Positions 7,885-14,600 are shown, numbered from the stretch's first letter. The stretch is 14,818 bases of DNA from Methanosarcinales archaeon (GCA_003661105.1 QMVM01000021.1:1-14818), one strand, 5' to 3'. Numbers and translations: made by a program. Notes: generated from the sequence alone by a model not told the origin.

Positions 7885-8061
7885 CATGATTCCACTGCAT
7901 CCTACACAAGCAAGTTATACGAAGACCTGCCAAACGAAAAGAAAGTAAAATACACGGAAAACATAGTCCCTCCCAAATCCTTAAACAAAATCCATTGCAA
8001 GTCATCCGAATCGGTGGACGAACTGATAGATAGTAGCATCCGCCTGATAGTCACCCCCACT
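7885..8061 (+). pseudogene. 5' remnant of a DNA methyltransferase (copy of 9330-10334)
   Basis: An open stretch of 59 codons (HDSTASYTSKLYEDLP through SSIRLIVTPT) aligns without gaps to residues 26-84 of the intact methyltransferase at 9330, with about 38 of 59 residues identical by eye. It stops just before the catalytic TSPPY motif: a TGA follows at 8062-8064, at the junction with cyclophilin-derived sequence. There is no in-frame start codon and a stop lies a few codons upstream, so it is not a gene. That the frame is still open suggests moderate age or past selection before loss. Confidence 0.85.
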
Positions 8062-8170
8062 TGACGGGGTGCACACGGCCTTTGGTCAGGTGGTCGAGGG
8101 TGTGGATGTGGTGAACAAGATCAGCAAGCGGTGTTATGAGGCAGGTGCGGGTGGTTTCAGGGGTGAAAAG
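8060..8170 (+). pseudogene. 3' remnant of the cyclophilin gene (copy of 6888-7000)
   Basis: From CTTGACGGGGTGCACACGG onward this segment follows the intact cyclophilin gene from its LDGVHTVFGQV motif to the end, and continues past the stop codon (AGGGGTGAAA in both copies). The frame is broken: the copy reads GTGGTTTCA where the gene has GTGGTTTGA, and a small deletion lies near CAGCAAGCGG. Because 3' untranslated bases are included, the piece came from DNA next to a cyclophilin gene rather than from a protein fusion. It is wedged exactly between two methyltransferase remnants. Confidence 0.85.
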
Positions 8171-8230
8171 GGGGTGGTTACGCCGGACAAAGCGTCTGGC
8201 ACCGCACCATTCTACTGCCAGGGAATTGAG

Positions 8231-8374
8231 CAGCCTGGGTTGCAACGATAAGGACGAACAGCTGTTCACGTTGGCTATGATGTCGATTGCATATATGCGA
8301 AGCTCGCGGATAAGCGAGTTAATGAGTTTCGGGTGAACTGTAACTCCCGAAGCTCTCTTAATTTCACGGAGTGA
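8231..8374 (+). pseudogene. 3' remnant of a DNA methyltransferase
   Basis: This part aligns with the last 46 or so codons of the methyltransferase at 9330-10334. One frame from 8267 reads VGYDVDCIYAKLADKRVNEF against IGYELDREYAKLADKRAKEF in the intact gene, and ends F-T-E-stop where the intact gene ends F-T-D-T-stop. Upstream of 8267 the frame is shifted by small insertions and deletions. The catalytic middle of the gene is missing. The 60 bases before it (8171-8230) cannot be matched with confidence, though GGCACCGCACCATTC may be a trace of the GHPAPFP region. Confidence 0.82.
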
Positions 8375-8403
8375 TGGCATCCTGCAATCGGTTGCCGCCA
8401 TCA
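8372..8403. repeat. 7-bp inverted repeat upstream of the toxin-antitoxin promoter
   Basis: TGATGGC (8372-8378) and GCCATCA (8397-8403) are perfect inverted arms 18 bases apart, ending five bases before the TATA element of the UPF0175/PIN pair. It may be an operator for autoregulation by the antitoxin or a leftover hairpin at the end of the methyltransferase remnant. Confidence 0.35.
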
Positions 8404-8408
8404 GGAAA

Positions 8409-8418
8409 AATATTTAAG
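8409..8418 (+). promoter_or_regulatory. TATA box of the UPF0175/PIN operon
   Basis: AATATTTAAG, preceded by an A-rich stretch that could serve as BRE, is centred about 27 bases before 8440. Transcription would start near the GTG at 8442 and leave a leader of roughly ten bases before the ATG at 8451. Confidence 0.5.
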
Positions 8419-8450
8419 GTTCTAAATCCAATTGTGCTTGAGTGATCCCA

Positions 8451-8768
8451 ATGGATGCAGTAGATTTTCCATCAAATATGGACGAGGAACTCAACATTCT
8501 CGTGAAAAAAGGGTATTACCCCTCGAAGTCCGATCTATTAAGGGACGCTTTCAGGGTGTTATTGAACACAAGATCAGAATTGAAGATCTCTCTGGCTATT
8601 GAACTATACCTGGTGGGGAAAATATCGATTTCAAGAGCGGCTGAATTTGCAGGCACCACCACAATCGAATTTAAGGAGATTATGGCTGGAAGGGGTATTG
8701 TCAGGGAAACTGAAGGCAAATCTGCTAAAGAAATGGACACGAAACTTGAAAAACTTGGGATAGTTTGA
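8451..8768 (+). CDS. UPF0175 family antitoxin-like DNA-binding protein
   Basis: A 105-residue protein. Residues 1-40 (VDFPSNMDEELNILVKKGYY, then PSKSDLLRDAFRVLL) resemble a ribbon-helix-helix module; residues 45-83 (LAIELYLVGKISISRAAEFA, then GTTTIEFKEIMAGRGI) are the UPF0175 helix-turn-helix. UPF0175 proteins are commonly paired with DUF3368 PIN-domain toxins and presumably bind the toxin and repress their own promoter. ATG 8451 is preferred since GTGATCC just before it matches the 16S rRNA 3' end; GTG 8442, three codons earlier, would be a leaderless alternative. The stop overlaps the toxin start by one base (TGATG), i.e. translational coupling. Confidence 0.85.
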   Translation: MDAVDFPSNMDEELNILVKKGYYPSKSDLLRDAFRVLLNTRSELKISLAIELYLVGKISISRAAEFAGTTTIEFKEIMAGRGIVRETEGKSAKEMDTKLEKLGIV

Positions 8769-9250
8769 TGTTTTTCGCAGATACAGATATTCTGAGCGCA
8801 TTTGCCAAAGCGGATGCGGTGAAGTATCTGAAGCAACTCTTTGCAGACCTGAAGATATCCCCTACCGTCTACGAGGAATTGATGCGTGCGAAACGGGCAG
8901 GATATTCGTTTGTAGACACCGTTCTTGATGCGGTTGAGATTGTTCTTCTTTCGGACGAAGAATTCAGAGATTTTAGGAGTCTGCTGGAGTGTGTCAATAA
9001 CTTGCATGAAGGTGAATGCCAGTTGATTGCATTGTGCAAATCCAGAGATGGGATTCTACTCACCAATGACGCATCCGTAAAAAGATATTGTAATAGAAAT
9101 AATATAAATTATTTAGATTTGGAAGAAATATTGAGAAGCCTGAAACGAAGGAATGTTCTACAATACAGTGAACTAAAAAAACTTATTGCGGACATTGAAG
9201 AGAAGGACTGGACAATAATACGATCAAAAGAAGATATTCTTGGAAATTGA
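8768..9250 (+). CDS. DUF3368/PIN-domain ribonuclease toxin
   Basis: A 160-residue PIN-like protein. MFFADTDILSAF carries the first acidic residues (D5, D7), YEELMRAK the second (E37), EGECQLIAL the third (E81, E83), and LLTNDASVK the last (D101); together these would bind the metal ions for RNA cleavage. The spacing and the GILLTND segment are typical of DUF3368 proteins, partners of UPF0175. Translation starts at the ATG overlapping the antitoxin stop. RNA target unknown. All acidic positions are kept, so the toxin appears intact. The pair sits between a dead and a living copy of a methyltransferase gene, which suggests an accessory locus. Confidence 0.85.
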   Translation: MFFADTDILSAFAKADAVKYLKQLFADLKISPTVYEELMRAKRAGYSFVDTVLDAVEIVLLSDEEFRDFRSLLECVNNLHEGECQLIALCKSRDGILLTNDASVKRYCNRNNINYLDLEEILRSLKRRNVLQYSELKKLIADIEEKDWTIIRSKEDILGN

Positions 9251-9260
9251 GTCTTTTACG

Positions 9261-9272
9261 GTATCCGGATAC
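9261..9272. repeat. 12-bp perfect palindrome upstream of the methyltransferase
   Basis: GTATCCGGATAC is a perfect palindrome in the 79-base gap between the PIN toxin and the methyltransferase. It could be an operator or a methylation/regulatory site; chance is also possible. Confidence 0.3.
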
Positions 9273-9329
9273 GTGGCATCCATTTGGCACAACAAGAAGC
9301 GGAAAAATTTCTTGGATTGGTAAGGAGGG

Positions 9330-10334
9330 GTGATAAATCTGAACACTTCCAATAATCGACGCGGCACAAAGACGAGTTCTTTCGGAACATCGGGTAGAAC
9401 AAACCATGATTCTACCGCATTTTATACGAGCAAGCTGTACGAAAGTTTGCCGAAGGAAGAGAAGGTCGAATACGTGGAAAATCCGATCCCACCAGAATCC
9501 TTAAACAGAATCCTCCAAAAATCATCCGAATCGATGGATGACCTGCCAGATAACAGCGTTCACCTGATGGTAACCTCCCCCCCCTACAATGTCGGAAAGG
9601 ACTATGACGATGACTTAACTCTCGAAAACTACCGCGAATTCCTGAAGCGGGTATGGAAAGAAGTCTTTAGAGTCCTTGTACCCGGAGGACGCGCCTGCAT
9701 AAACGTTGCAAACCTCGGCAGGAAGCCTTACATCCCGCTTCACGCATTCATCGTCGAAGACATGATCGAACTCGGATTTCTGATGCGAGGTGAGGTCATC
9801 TGGGATAAGGCATCCAGCGCAGGTTCCTCAACCGCATGGGGGAGCTGGCAGTCCGCTTCCAACCCGACGCTCCGGGACGTGCATGAATATATCATGATCT
9901 TCTCTAAAGTCGATGACGTTATAGATCATCCCCGCTCTGTTCCGATGCACGAATACATTCTGATATTCTCCAAAAACACTTTCGGCAGGAAGAACCCTCT
10001 GAAACGAGAGAACACGATATCGAGGGATGAATTCCTCGAACTTACCAAGAGCATCTGGACATTCCCGTCAGAATCTGCAAGGAAAATCGGGCATCCGGCA
10101 CCGTTTCCGGTGGAACTGCCTTACCGGACGATTCAGCTATACACGTTCGAGGGTGAGGTCGTTCTCGACCCGTTTATGGGGAGCGGACAGACCGCGATTG
10201 CAGCGATAAAGTCGAAGCGTCACTATATTGGCTACGAGCTTGACCGCGAGTATGCGAAGCTCGCAGATAAGCGGGCTAAGGAGTTTCGATTGGAATTTGA
10301 CTCTCCGAAGCTCTCTGATTTTACAGATACTTAA
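9330..10334 (+). CDS. site-specific DNA methyltransferase, beta-type (m4C or m6A)
   Basis: A 334-residue amino-methyltransferase acting on cytosine-N4 or adenine-N6 with S-adenosylmethionine. The catalytic motif IV TSPPY (82-86) comes before the AdoMet-binding motif I LDPFMGSGQT (279-288), with the motif X-like HPAPFPVELPYRTIQLY just before it: the beta-class order. SPPY is more common among m4C enzymes. No restriction endonuclease is in the window, so it appears to be an orphan. The only in-frame start before the conserved part is GTG 9330; GGAGG lies one base before it, an unusually tight spacing. HEYIMIFSK (185-193) is echoed by HEYILIFSK (207-215), a likely internal duplication. The first 25 residues look unstructured. 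A decayed copy lies at 7885-8374. The 3' end overlaps the convergent dehydratase gene by four bases. Confidence 0.9.
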   Translation: MINLNTSNNRRGTKTSSFGTSGRTNHDSTAFYTSKLYESLPKEEKVEYVENPIPPESLNRILQKSSESMDDLPDNSVHLMVTSPPYNVGKDYDDDLTLENYREFLKRVWKEVFRVLVPGGRACINVANLGRKPYIPLHAFIVEDMIELGFLMRGEVIWDKASSAGSSTAWGSWQSASNPTLRDVHEYIMIFSKVDDVIDHPRSVPMHEYILIFSKNTFGRKNPLKRENTISRDEFLELTKSIWTFPSESARKIGHPAPFPVELPYRTIQLYTFEGEVVLDPFMGSGQTAIAAIKSKRHYIGYELDREYAKLADKRAKEFRLEFDSPKLSDFTDT

Positions 10335-11611
10335 GAACCGCCATCCCGCGGATCAGCAATCTCCCCTGCAAGCGCAGTTGCCGCCGCTGTCTCGGGCGAC
10401 GCAAGATAAATGAATCCACCTGTACCCATCCGCCCTTTGAAGTTGCGGTTGGCTGTCGAGAGGCAGACCTCGCCCTCACCGAGCACGCCCTGATGCGCAC
10501 CAAGGCAGGGTCCGCATCCGGGCGGGAGTATCACAGTGCCCGCTGAAAGAAGCGTTTCCACAACGCCCGTGTGAACTGCCTGCAGGAGTACTGATCTGGA
10601 TGCGGGCGCAACGACTGTACGCACGCAGACCTTCTTTCCGTCAAGGATATCTGCCGCCGCCTTAAGATCTTCGAACCTGCCGTTCGTGCACGATCCGATA
10701 AAGACCTGGTCAATATGCGTCCCCTCGACCTCGTCTACCGGATGCACGTTATCGACGGCATGAGGGGTTGCTACCTGCGGAGGAAGATCAGACACATCGA
10801 AGAATAACTCATCAGCATAAGCTGCATCAGAGTCAGCGTAAACCGGTGAATAACCATTGCCACTGCCATTGCCTTTGCTTTCACCTTCGCGTTCGCTTCC
10901 GCGCCTTCCAATGAAATCGAATGTCGCATCATCAGGGGGTACGATGCTCGCCTTTGCACCCATCTCAACACCCATGTTACATAGTGTCATCCGCCCTGAA
11001 ATCGAGAGATCAGCGATCGTTTCGCCGTAGTACTCGATCGCTTTGTATGTTGCGCCTCCTGCTCCGATCTTGCCGATGAAATGCAGTGTCATGTCCTTTG
11101 CGCTCACCATATCAGGAAGCATACCGTCCACCGTGATCCTGATCGACTGTGGCACCTTGAACCAGAGCTTTCCTGATGCAAAGACCTCAGCCATCTCGGT
11201 TGCGCCAACCCCGGTCCCAAAAGCCCCAAGCGCGCCGTACGTGCAGGAGTGTGAGTCTGCGCCGGTGATCAGCATCCCCGGGCGTGCGAACCGTTCCGAG
11301 ACGATCTGATGGCAGATTCCATCACCGATATCAAAGAAATTTTTGATGCCCTGCCTTCGCACCCACTTCCGTATCTTACGGTGGAGAACTGAAGTGGTCT
11401 CCTTGTTCGACGGGACTATGTGATCGAAAGGTATCACGATCCTGTTTGGATCCCAGACCTGGCTTGCGCCCATCTCTGTAAACGCTTTAACCGCAAGCAC
11501 GCTCGTTCCGTCGTGCGCCATTGCACAGTCGATATTTGCAAGCACGAAGTCGCCAGCCCGCGCATCGGTGCCTGCTGCCCTGCTCATTATCTTTTCGCTA
11601 ATTGTCAGCAT
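10331..11611 (-). CDS. aconitase-family dehydratase large subunit (LeuC/HacA type)
   Basis: A 426-residue [4Fe-4S] hydro-lyase subunit. Cluster ligands are visible: C308 in FIGSCTNGR, and C366 and C369 in CGPC. DCAMAHDGT (28-36), TGADSHSCTYGALGAFGTGVG (117-137) and the C-terminal NRNFKGRMG are typical. It would isomerise isopropylmalate in leucine synthesis or homoaconitate-type acids for the 2-oxosuberate part of coenzyme B; the large subunit alone does not tell, and the small subunit (LeuD/HacB) is not in the window. The start at 11611 has GGAGG 8 bases upstream and gives the usual N-terminus MLTISEKI; an earlier ATG at 11644 lies inside the ABC gene. Residues 236-256 are an extra Gly/Ser/Glu-rich insertion. 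Downstream of the ABC ATPase gene by 16 bases, so possibly co-transcribed. Confidence 0.92.
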   Translation of the reverse strand: MLTISEKIMSRAAGTDARAGDFVLANIDCAMAHDGTSVLAVKAFTEMGASQVWDPNRIVIPFDHIVPSNKETTSVLHRKIRKWVRRQGIKNFFDIGDGICHQIVSERFARPGMLITGADSHSCTYGALGAFGTGVGATEMAEVFASGKLWFKVPQSIRITVDGMLPDMVSAKDMTLHFIGKIGAGGATYKAIEYYGETIADLSISGRMTLCNMGVEMGAKASIVPPDDATFDFIGRRGSEREGESKGNGSGNGYSPVYADSDAAYADELFFDVSDLPPQVATPHAVDNVHPVDEVEGTHIDQVFIGSCTNGRFEDLKAAADILDGKKVCVRTVVAPASRSVLLQAVHTGVVETLLSAGTVILPPGCGPCLGAHQGVLGEGEVCLSTANRNFKGRMGTGGFIYLASPETAAATALAGEIADPRDGGS

Positions 11612-11627
11612 TTTATAGTCCTCCAGG

Positions 11628-12299
11628 CTAAACAACCTCACCATCCTGCATCCGGATGGTCCGTTCAGTCTTCCCTGCGAGATTCGGGTCGTGTGTGATC
11701 AGCACAATTGTCTTCCCCTGATCGCGCAAGGAATTTAAGATATCAAAGACCATCGCACCTGATTTCGTATCGAGGTTACCGGTCGGCTCGTCGGCGAGTA
11801 TGATTCCCGGATTGTTCACAAGCGCTCTTGCAATCGCAACCCGCTGCTGCTGACCGCCAGAGAGTTGGCTTGGATAATAATTGAGTCTGTGCCCGAGTTC
11901 CAGCGAATCAAGGATCGAGCTTGCCTTCTCTCTTCGCTCATCCATCTCCACCTCCCGAAGCACCATCGGCACCTCAACATTTTCAAGCACGGTGAACGTC
12001 GGTATCAGGTTGAACTGCTGAAAGACAAATCCGAGTTCCACTCTTCTGACTCTTGCCCGCTCGTTCTCGCTCATATCAGAAACTTTGTGACGGTTGATGA
12101 AAACATCACCTCTCGTCGGTGTGTCAAGTATTCCGATCTGGTTCATGAGCGTCGATTTGCCAGACCCGGATGTGCCAATGATCGCTGCGAATTCACCCTT
12201 TTCAATCGTTAAACTTACATCGCGAACCGCAACGGTCTCTGCCTCGCCCTCTCCAAAGATCTTCCAGACATGCGCAAGTTCGATCAATGCTTCGGTCAT
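11628..12299 (-). CDS. ABC transporter ATPase, MacB/LolD/FtsE type
   Basis: A 223-residue ATP-binding subunit. Walker A GTSGSGKST (42-50), Q-loop at FVFQQFNL (91-98), signature LSGGQQQR (146-153), Walker B IILADEP (166-172) and switch histidine H203 are all present. The pattern MNQIGILDTPTRG...RARVRRVELGFVFQQFNLIPTFTVLENV is that of the MacB/LolD family, which powers FtsX-like permeases for lipoproteins, peptides or antibiotics. The ATG at 12299 is chosen because AGGAG lies 6 bases before it; the ATG two codons earlier touches the AGGAG directly. No permease gene follows: the next gene is the dehydratase, and about 400 gene-poor bases lie upstream. It is therefore an orphan ATPase in this window. 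Confidence 0.92.
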   Translation of the reverse strand: MTEALIELAHVWKIFGEGEAETVAVRDVSLTIEKGEFAAIIGTSGSGKSTLMNQIGILDTPTRGDVFINRHKVSDMSENERARVRRVELGFVFQQFNLIPTFTVLENVEVPMVLREVEMDERREKASSILDSLELGHRLNYYPSQLSGGQQQRVAIARALVNNPGIILADEPTGNLDTKSGAMVFDILNSLRDQGKTIVLITHDPNLAGKTERTIRMQDGEVV

Positions 12300-12305
12300 C
12301 GGCAT

Positions 12306-12712
12306 CTCCTGCGCACTCGATTATAACACGATATCTCCAACTGCGGGACTTTTGCAAGGCGCACTGCGTGTTGCATGCATGATGCGCCCATGACCCCGAT
12401 CACAAGTTTCATGTACCGGTATTCGATGGACAGGGTGTAAAGTTTTTTGGTTTGCAGTAGTGGTCTCAGCATCCTGTGCTGTGCGGCCCCATTCACGGGT
12501 TTTATATCGGATGAGTTTCGATTTACCCAGCATGGAACCAGGAGACATCTGTCGTGATTGGTGCGTATGGTTGCTGCTGGCTAATCTCATGCGAGACACA
12601 GGTGCAGCCAGACCAAATGCGGGGGGGGCGATGTGGAGGACTTGGTAAGGGAAGGGGTTTGGTGACTGAGATAGTCAAGTAATATAACAAATCAGGAAAA
12701 GGGTAAATAGGC
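12306..12712. other. gene-poor intergenic stretch of about 0.4 kb
   Basis: Between the divergent ABC ATPase and NosD-like genes I see no convincing protein or tRNA gene. It holds an inverted repeat GGCGCA/TGCGCC (12358-12363 and 12383-12388) around a TGCATGCA palindrome, a TATA-like TTTATAT (12501-12507), a run of eight G (12619-12626), and a TATA box for the NosD gene. A very short frame with an ATG at 12532 is discussed among the findings. Confidence 0.5.
12679..12689 (+). promoter_or_regulatory. TATA box of the NosD-like gene
   Basis: GTAATATAACA is centred about 29 bases before the ATG at 12713, placing the transcript start within a few bases of it. The GGAAAAGGG between them is a poor and over-distant Shine-Dalgarno sequence. 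Confidence 0.5.
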
Positions 12713-14494
12713 ATGAATAAGAACATCGGATCTACTTTAGTCATCATTATAATTGCTTACGTTGTGTTTTTCACAGGATGTGTTGAGGAAGAAACCACTG
12801 TTTCAATGGAAACGCCAACCATAACTACATCATCTACGCCCATACCAGAGCAGACCAATATGTCAAACCCATCACTTATTTCAGTGGTGCCAAAAACAAC
12901 AAAGTCAACCCAAAGTGATAATTCAGTGGCTATTGTAAGGATTGGAGCGATCATCACAGATCCGGATTCGTATGAAGGAAAAGATGTCATTCTCAAAGGG
13001 AAGTATGGTGGTTGGGGACATTGCGAAGGTGCAAAAATGGGGATAACAGGTCATCCATTGGCAATATCTGATAGTGCGGCCGTTATATTTGATGAAACCG
13101 GATGCATATATTTTGAGGGAGTAGAGTGGATTTCCAAAAGACCGATTTCAGATCCTTATAATCCCGCATACGAAACAATTGCTATCAAAGGAAAAGTATA
13201 TTTAGATAAAGTAGGGACACCATATATAGGTAGATCAAATACAGAAATACATATATTAGATAACAGTGGCGGCCAGGATTATGCAAGCATACAAGCTGCT
13301 ATAAATGCAGCAAAAAATGGTGACACGGTAGTTGTAGCTGCTGGAACATATATTGAGAATGTGGTTGTCAATAAATCGATAAATCTTATAGGGGCCGGAG
13401 CTGGAGTTACGATTGTAAGAGGTTCCAATCCCCATGATCATGTGTTTAACGTCACTATAAATAACGTAAATATCAGTGGATTCACAGTAAAACGTGCAAA
13501 ATCAGAATATGATTATTATTTTGCTGGCATATACCTAAATGGAGTAAAATATGCCACGATTTCGAACAATGCTGCTATGTACAACGAGTATGGAATCTAT
13601 CTTCAAGCTTCCAGCAACAACACCTTAACCAATAATACCGCATCGAACAATAAATTGCAGGGCATCCATCTGAACTCTTCTAACAACAACATGCTGAGTG
13701 GTAACAATGCAAGTTCGAATATTTGGGCCGGCATCCTTCTGGGACATTCAAGCAACAATACACTGATCGGTAACAACGCATTGGACAATCAGGACGGTAT
13801 TAATATTGTACAATCTTCCAACTACAACGTGCTGAATGGCAACAACGCAACATTGAACAGTTACGGCATCGATATGGACTCTTGCAACAACAACGTGCTC
13901 TGTGACAACATTGTATCAAACAACAGTGGCCGCGGAATCCATCTGTACAATTCTAGCAATAATACATTGTGCGACAACAATGTTTTATATAATGGCGACT
14001 GCGGCATGGCTTTACACGCTTCAACCAACAATACGCTGATTGGCAACAAAGCAAGCTCAAATAAGAACCAAGGCATCATTCTACTATATGGCAGTAATAA
14101 AAACACACTGATTGGAAACAATGCATCGGACAATAACTACGGCATCTATCTAATCTCTTCCAGCAATAACCATATTTATAGCAACTATTTCAACAACCGG
14201 AAAAATTTTTATTTTGACGATCCCATCCACAACAACTACTGGAACATTACCAAAACATGCAACAAAAAAATCATCGTCGACTCATATCTTAGCGGTAATT
14301 TCTGGGCTTATCCGAATGGCACAGGCTTTAGCCAGACCTGTGCTGATGAAGATCGTGATGGTATGTGCGATTCATCCTATGCACTTGATATTAACAATAT
14401 CGATTACCTACCACTTGCACATAAACCTGAAACTTTCAGCAATACGATTGAAATGCAAACACTAAGTATCCCTCTCAATTCTTCCAGACTTTAG
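12713..14494 (+). CDS. NosD-like right-handed beta-helix lipoprotein with OB-fold-like domain
   Basis: A 593-residue secreted protein. A hydrophobic signal (LVIIIIAYVVFFTGC) ends at C23, a likely lipidated cysteine, followed by a Thr/Ser/Pro-rich linker to about 72. Residues 75-180 (ITDPDSYEGKDVILKGKYGG, then a second strand set ending KVGTPYIG) look like a small OB-fold domain. From about 187 the ASIQAAINAAKNGDTVVVAAGTY segment opens a NosD/PbH1 beta helix: about ten asparagine-rich turns with a 23-residue period of the type SSNNTLIGNNASDNNYGIYL. The C-terminal NYWN...GNFWAYPNGTG...DRDGMCDSSYALD...DYLPL is the usual NosD cap. Such archaeal surface proteins probably bind or modify carbohydrate; substrate unknown. 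No C-terminal membrane anchor is present: the stop codon is made at the edge of an IS-like terminal repeat, so the end may be shortened. Confidence 0.88.
   Translation: MNKNIGSTLVIIIIAYVVFFTGCVEEETTVSMETPTITTSSTPIPEQTNMSNPSLISVVPKTTKSTQSDNSVAIVRIGAIITDPDSYEGKDVILKGKYGGWGHCEGAKMGITGHPLAISDSAAVIFDETGCIYFEGVEWISKRPISDPYNPAYETIAIKGKVYLDKVGTPYIGRSNTEIHILDNSGGQDYASIQAAINAAKNGDTVVVAAGTYIENVVVNKSINLIGAGAGVTIVRGSNPHDHVFNVTINNVNISGFTVKRAKSEYDYYFAGIYLNGVKYATISNNAAMYNEYGIYLQASSNNTLTNNTASNNKLQGIHLNSSNNNMLSGNNASSNIWAGILLGHSSNNTLIGNNALDNQDGINIVQSSNYNVLNGNNATLNSYGIDMDSCNNNVLCDNIVSNNSGRGIHLYNSSNNTLCDNNVLYNGDCGMALHASTNNTLIGNKASSNKNQGIILLYGSNKNTLIGNNASDNNYGIYLISSSNNHIYSNYFNNRKNFYFDDPIHNNYWNITKTCNKKIIVDSYLSGNFWAYPNGTGFSQTCADEDRDGMCDSSYALDINNIDYLPLAHKPETFSNTIEMQTLSIPLNSSRL
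13600..14185 (+). repeat. tandem 69-bp coding repeats (PbH1 turns) in the NosD-like gene
   Basis: About eight imperfect 69-base units (23 codons) recur, each with an AGCAACAAYACnCTGATyGGyAAC-like core and a GGCATC near the end. They encode successive beta-helix turns. Such arrays tend to gain and lose units by unequal recombination. Confidence 0.75.
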
Positions 14495-14600
14495 AGGCTG
14501 TCTCACAATTCAAAATCACAACAAAAAGAAGGATGGACAAGACGTTATATCGAAAAACAAGCATCCGATTTCGCGAAATATCTAATTATGGGACAGACTC
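14494..14600. mobile_element. 107-bp IS remnant or MITE-like element with 17-bp imperfect terminal inverted repeats
   Basis: GAGGCTGTCTCACAATT (14494-14510) and the reverse complement of AATTATGGGACAGACTC (14584-14600) agree at 14 of 17 positions. GAGGCTGTCTCA-like sequences are common ends of insertion sequences. The interior of about 73 bases is too short for a transposase. No target-site duplication is obvious on the flanks. The segment lies directly at the stop codon of the NosD-like gene. The open frame running through it shows that chance similarity cannot be excluded. Confidence 0.4.

Noticed and set aside
7832..8005. Upstream extension of the channel gene giving 329 residues (MTCNGFCLRI...).
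   Set aside because: The added 58 residues do not look like a channel N-terminus, lie antisense to the methyltransferase remnant, and begin before the TATA box that serves the shorter form.
9251..9355. 34-codon open stretch directly after the PIN toxin stop, in the same frame (VFYGIRIRGIHLAQQEAEKF...).
   Set aside because: An open run of this length is expected often by chance, it has no start, it overlaps the methyltransferase start region, and the toxin length is already normal.
12540..12620. Possible tRNA or structured RNA around the CTGGCT...AGCCAG inverted arms.
   Set aside because: No T-loop GTTCRA sequence, no acceptor-stem pairing and no anticodon arm could be found.
13600..14185. 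The regularly spaced 69-base repeats as a possible CRISPR array.
   Set aside because: The repeats are in frame, diverge gradually, have no unique spacers and encode NosD beta-helix turns.
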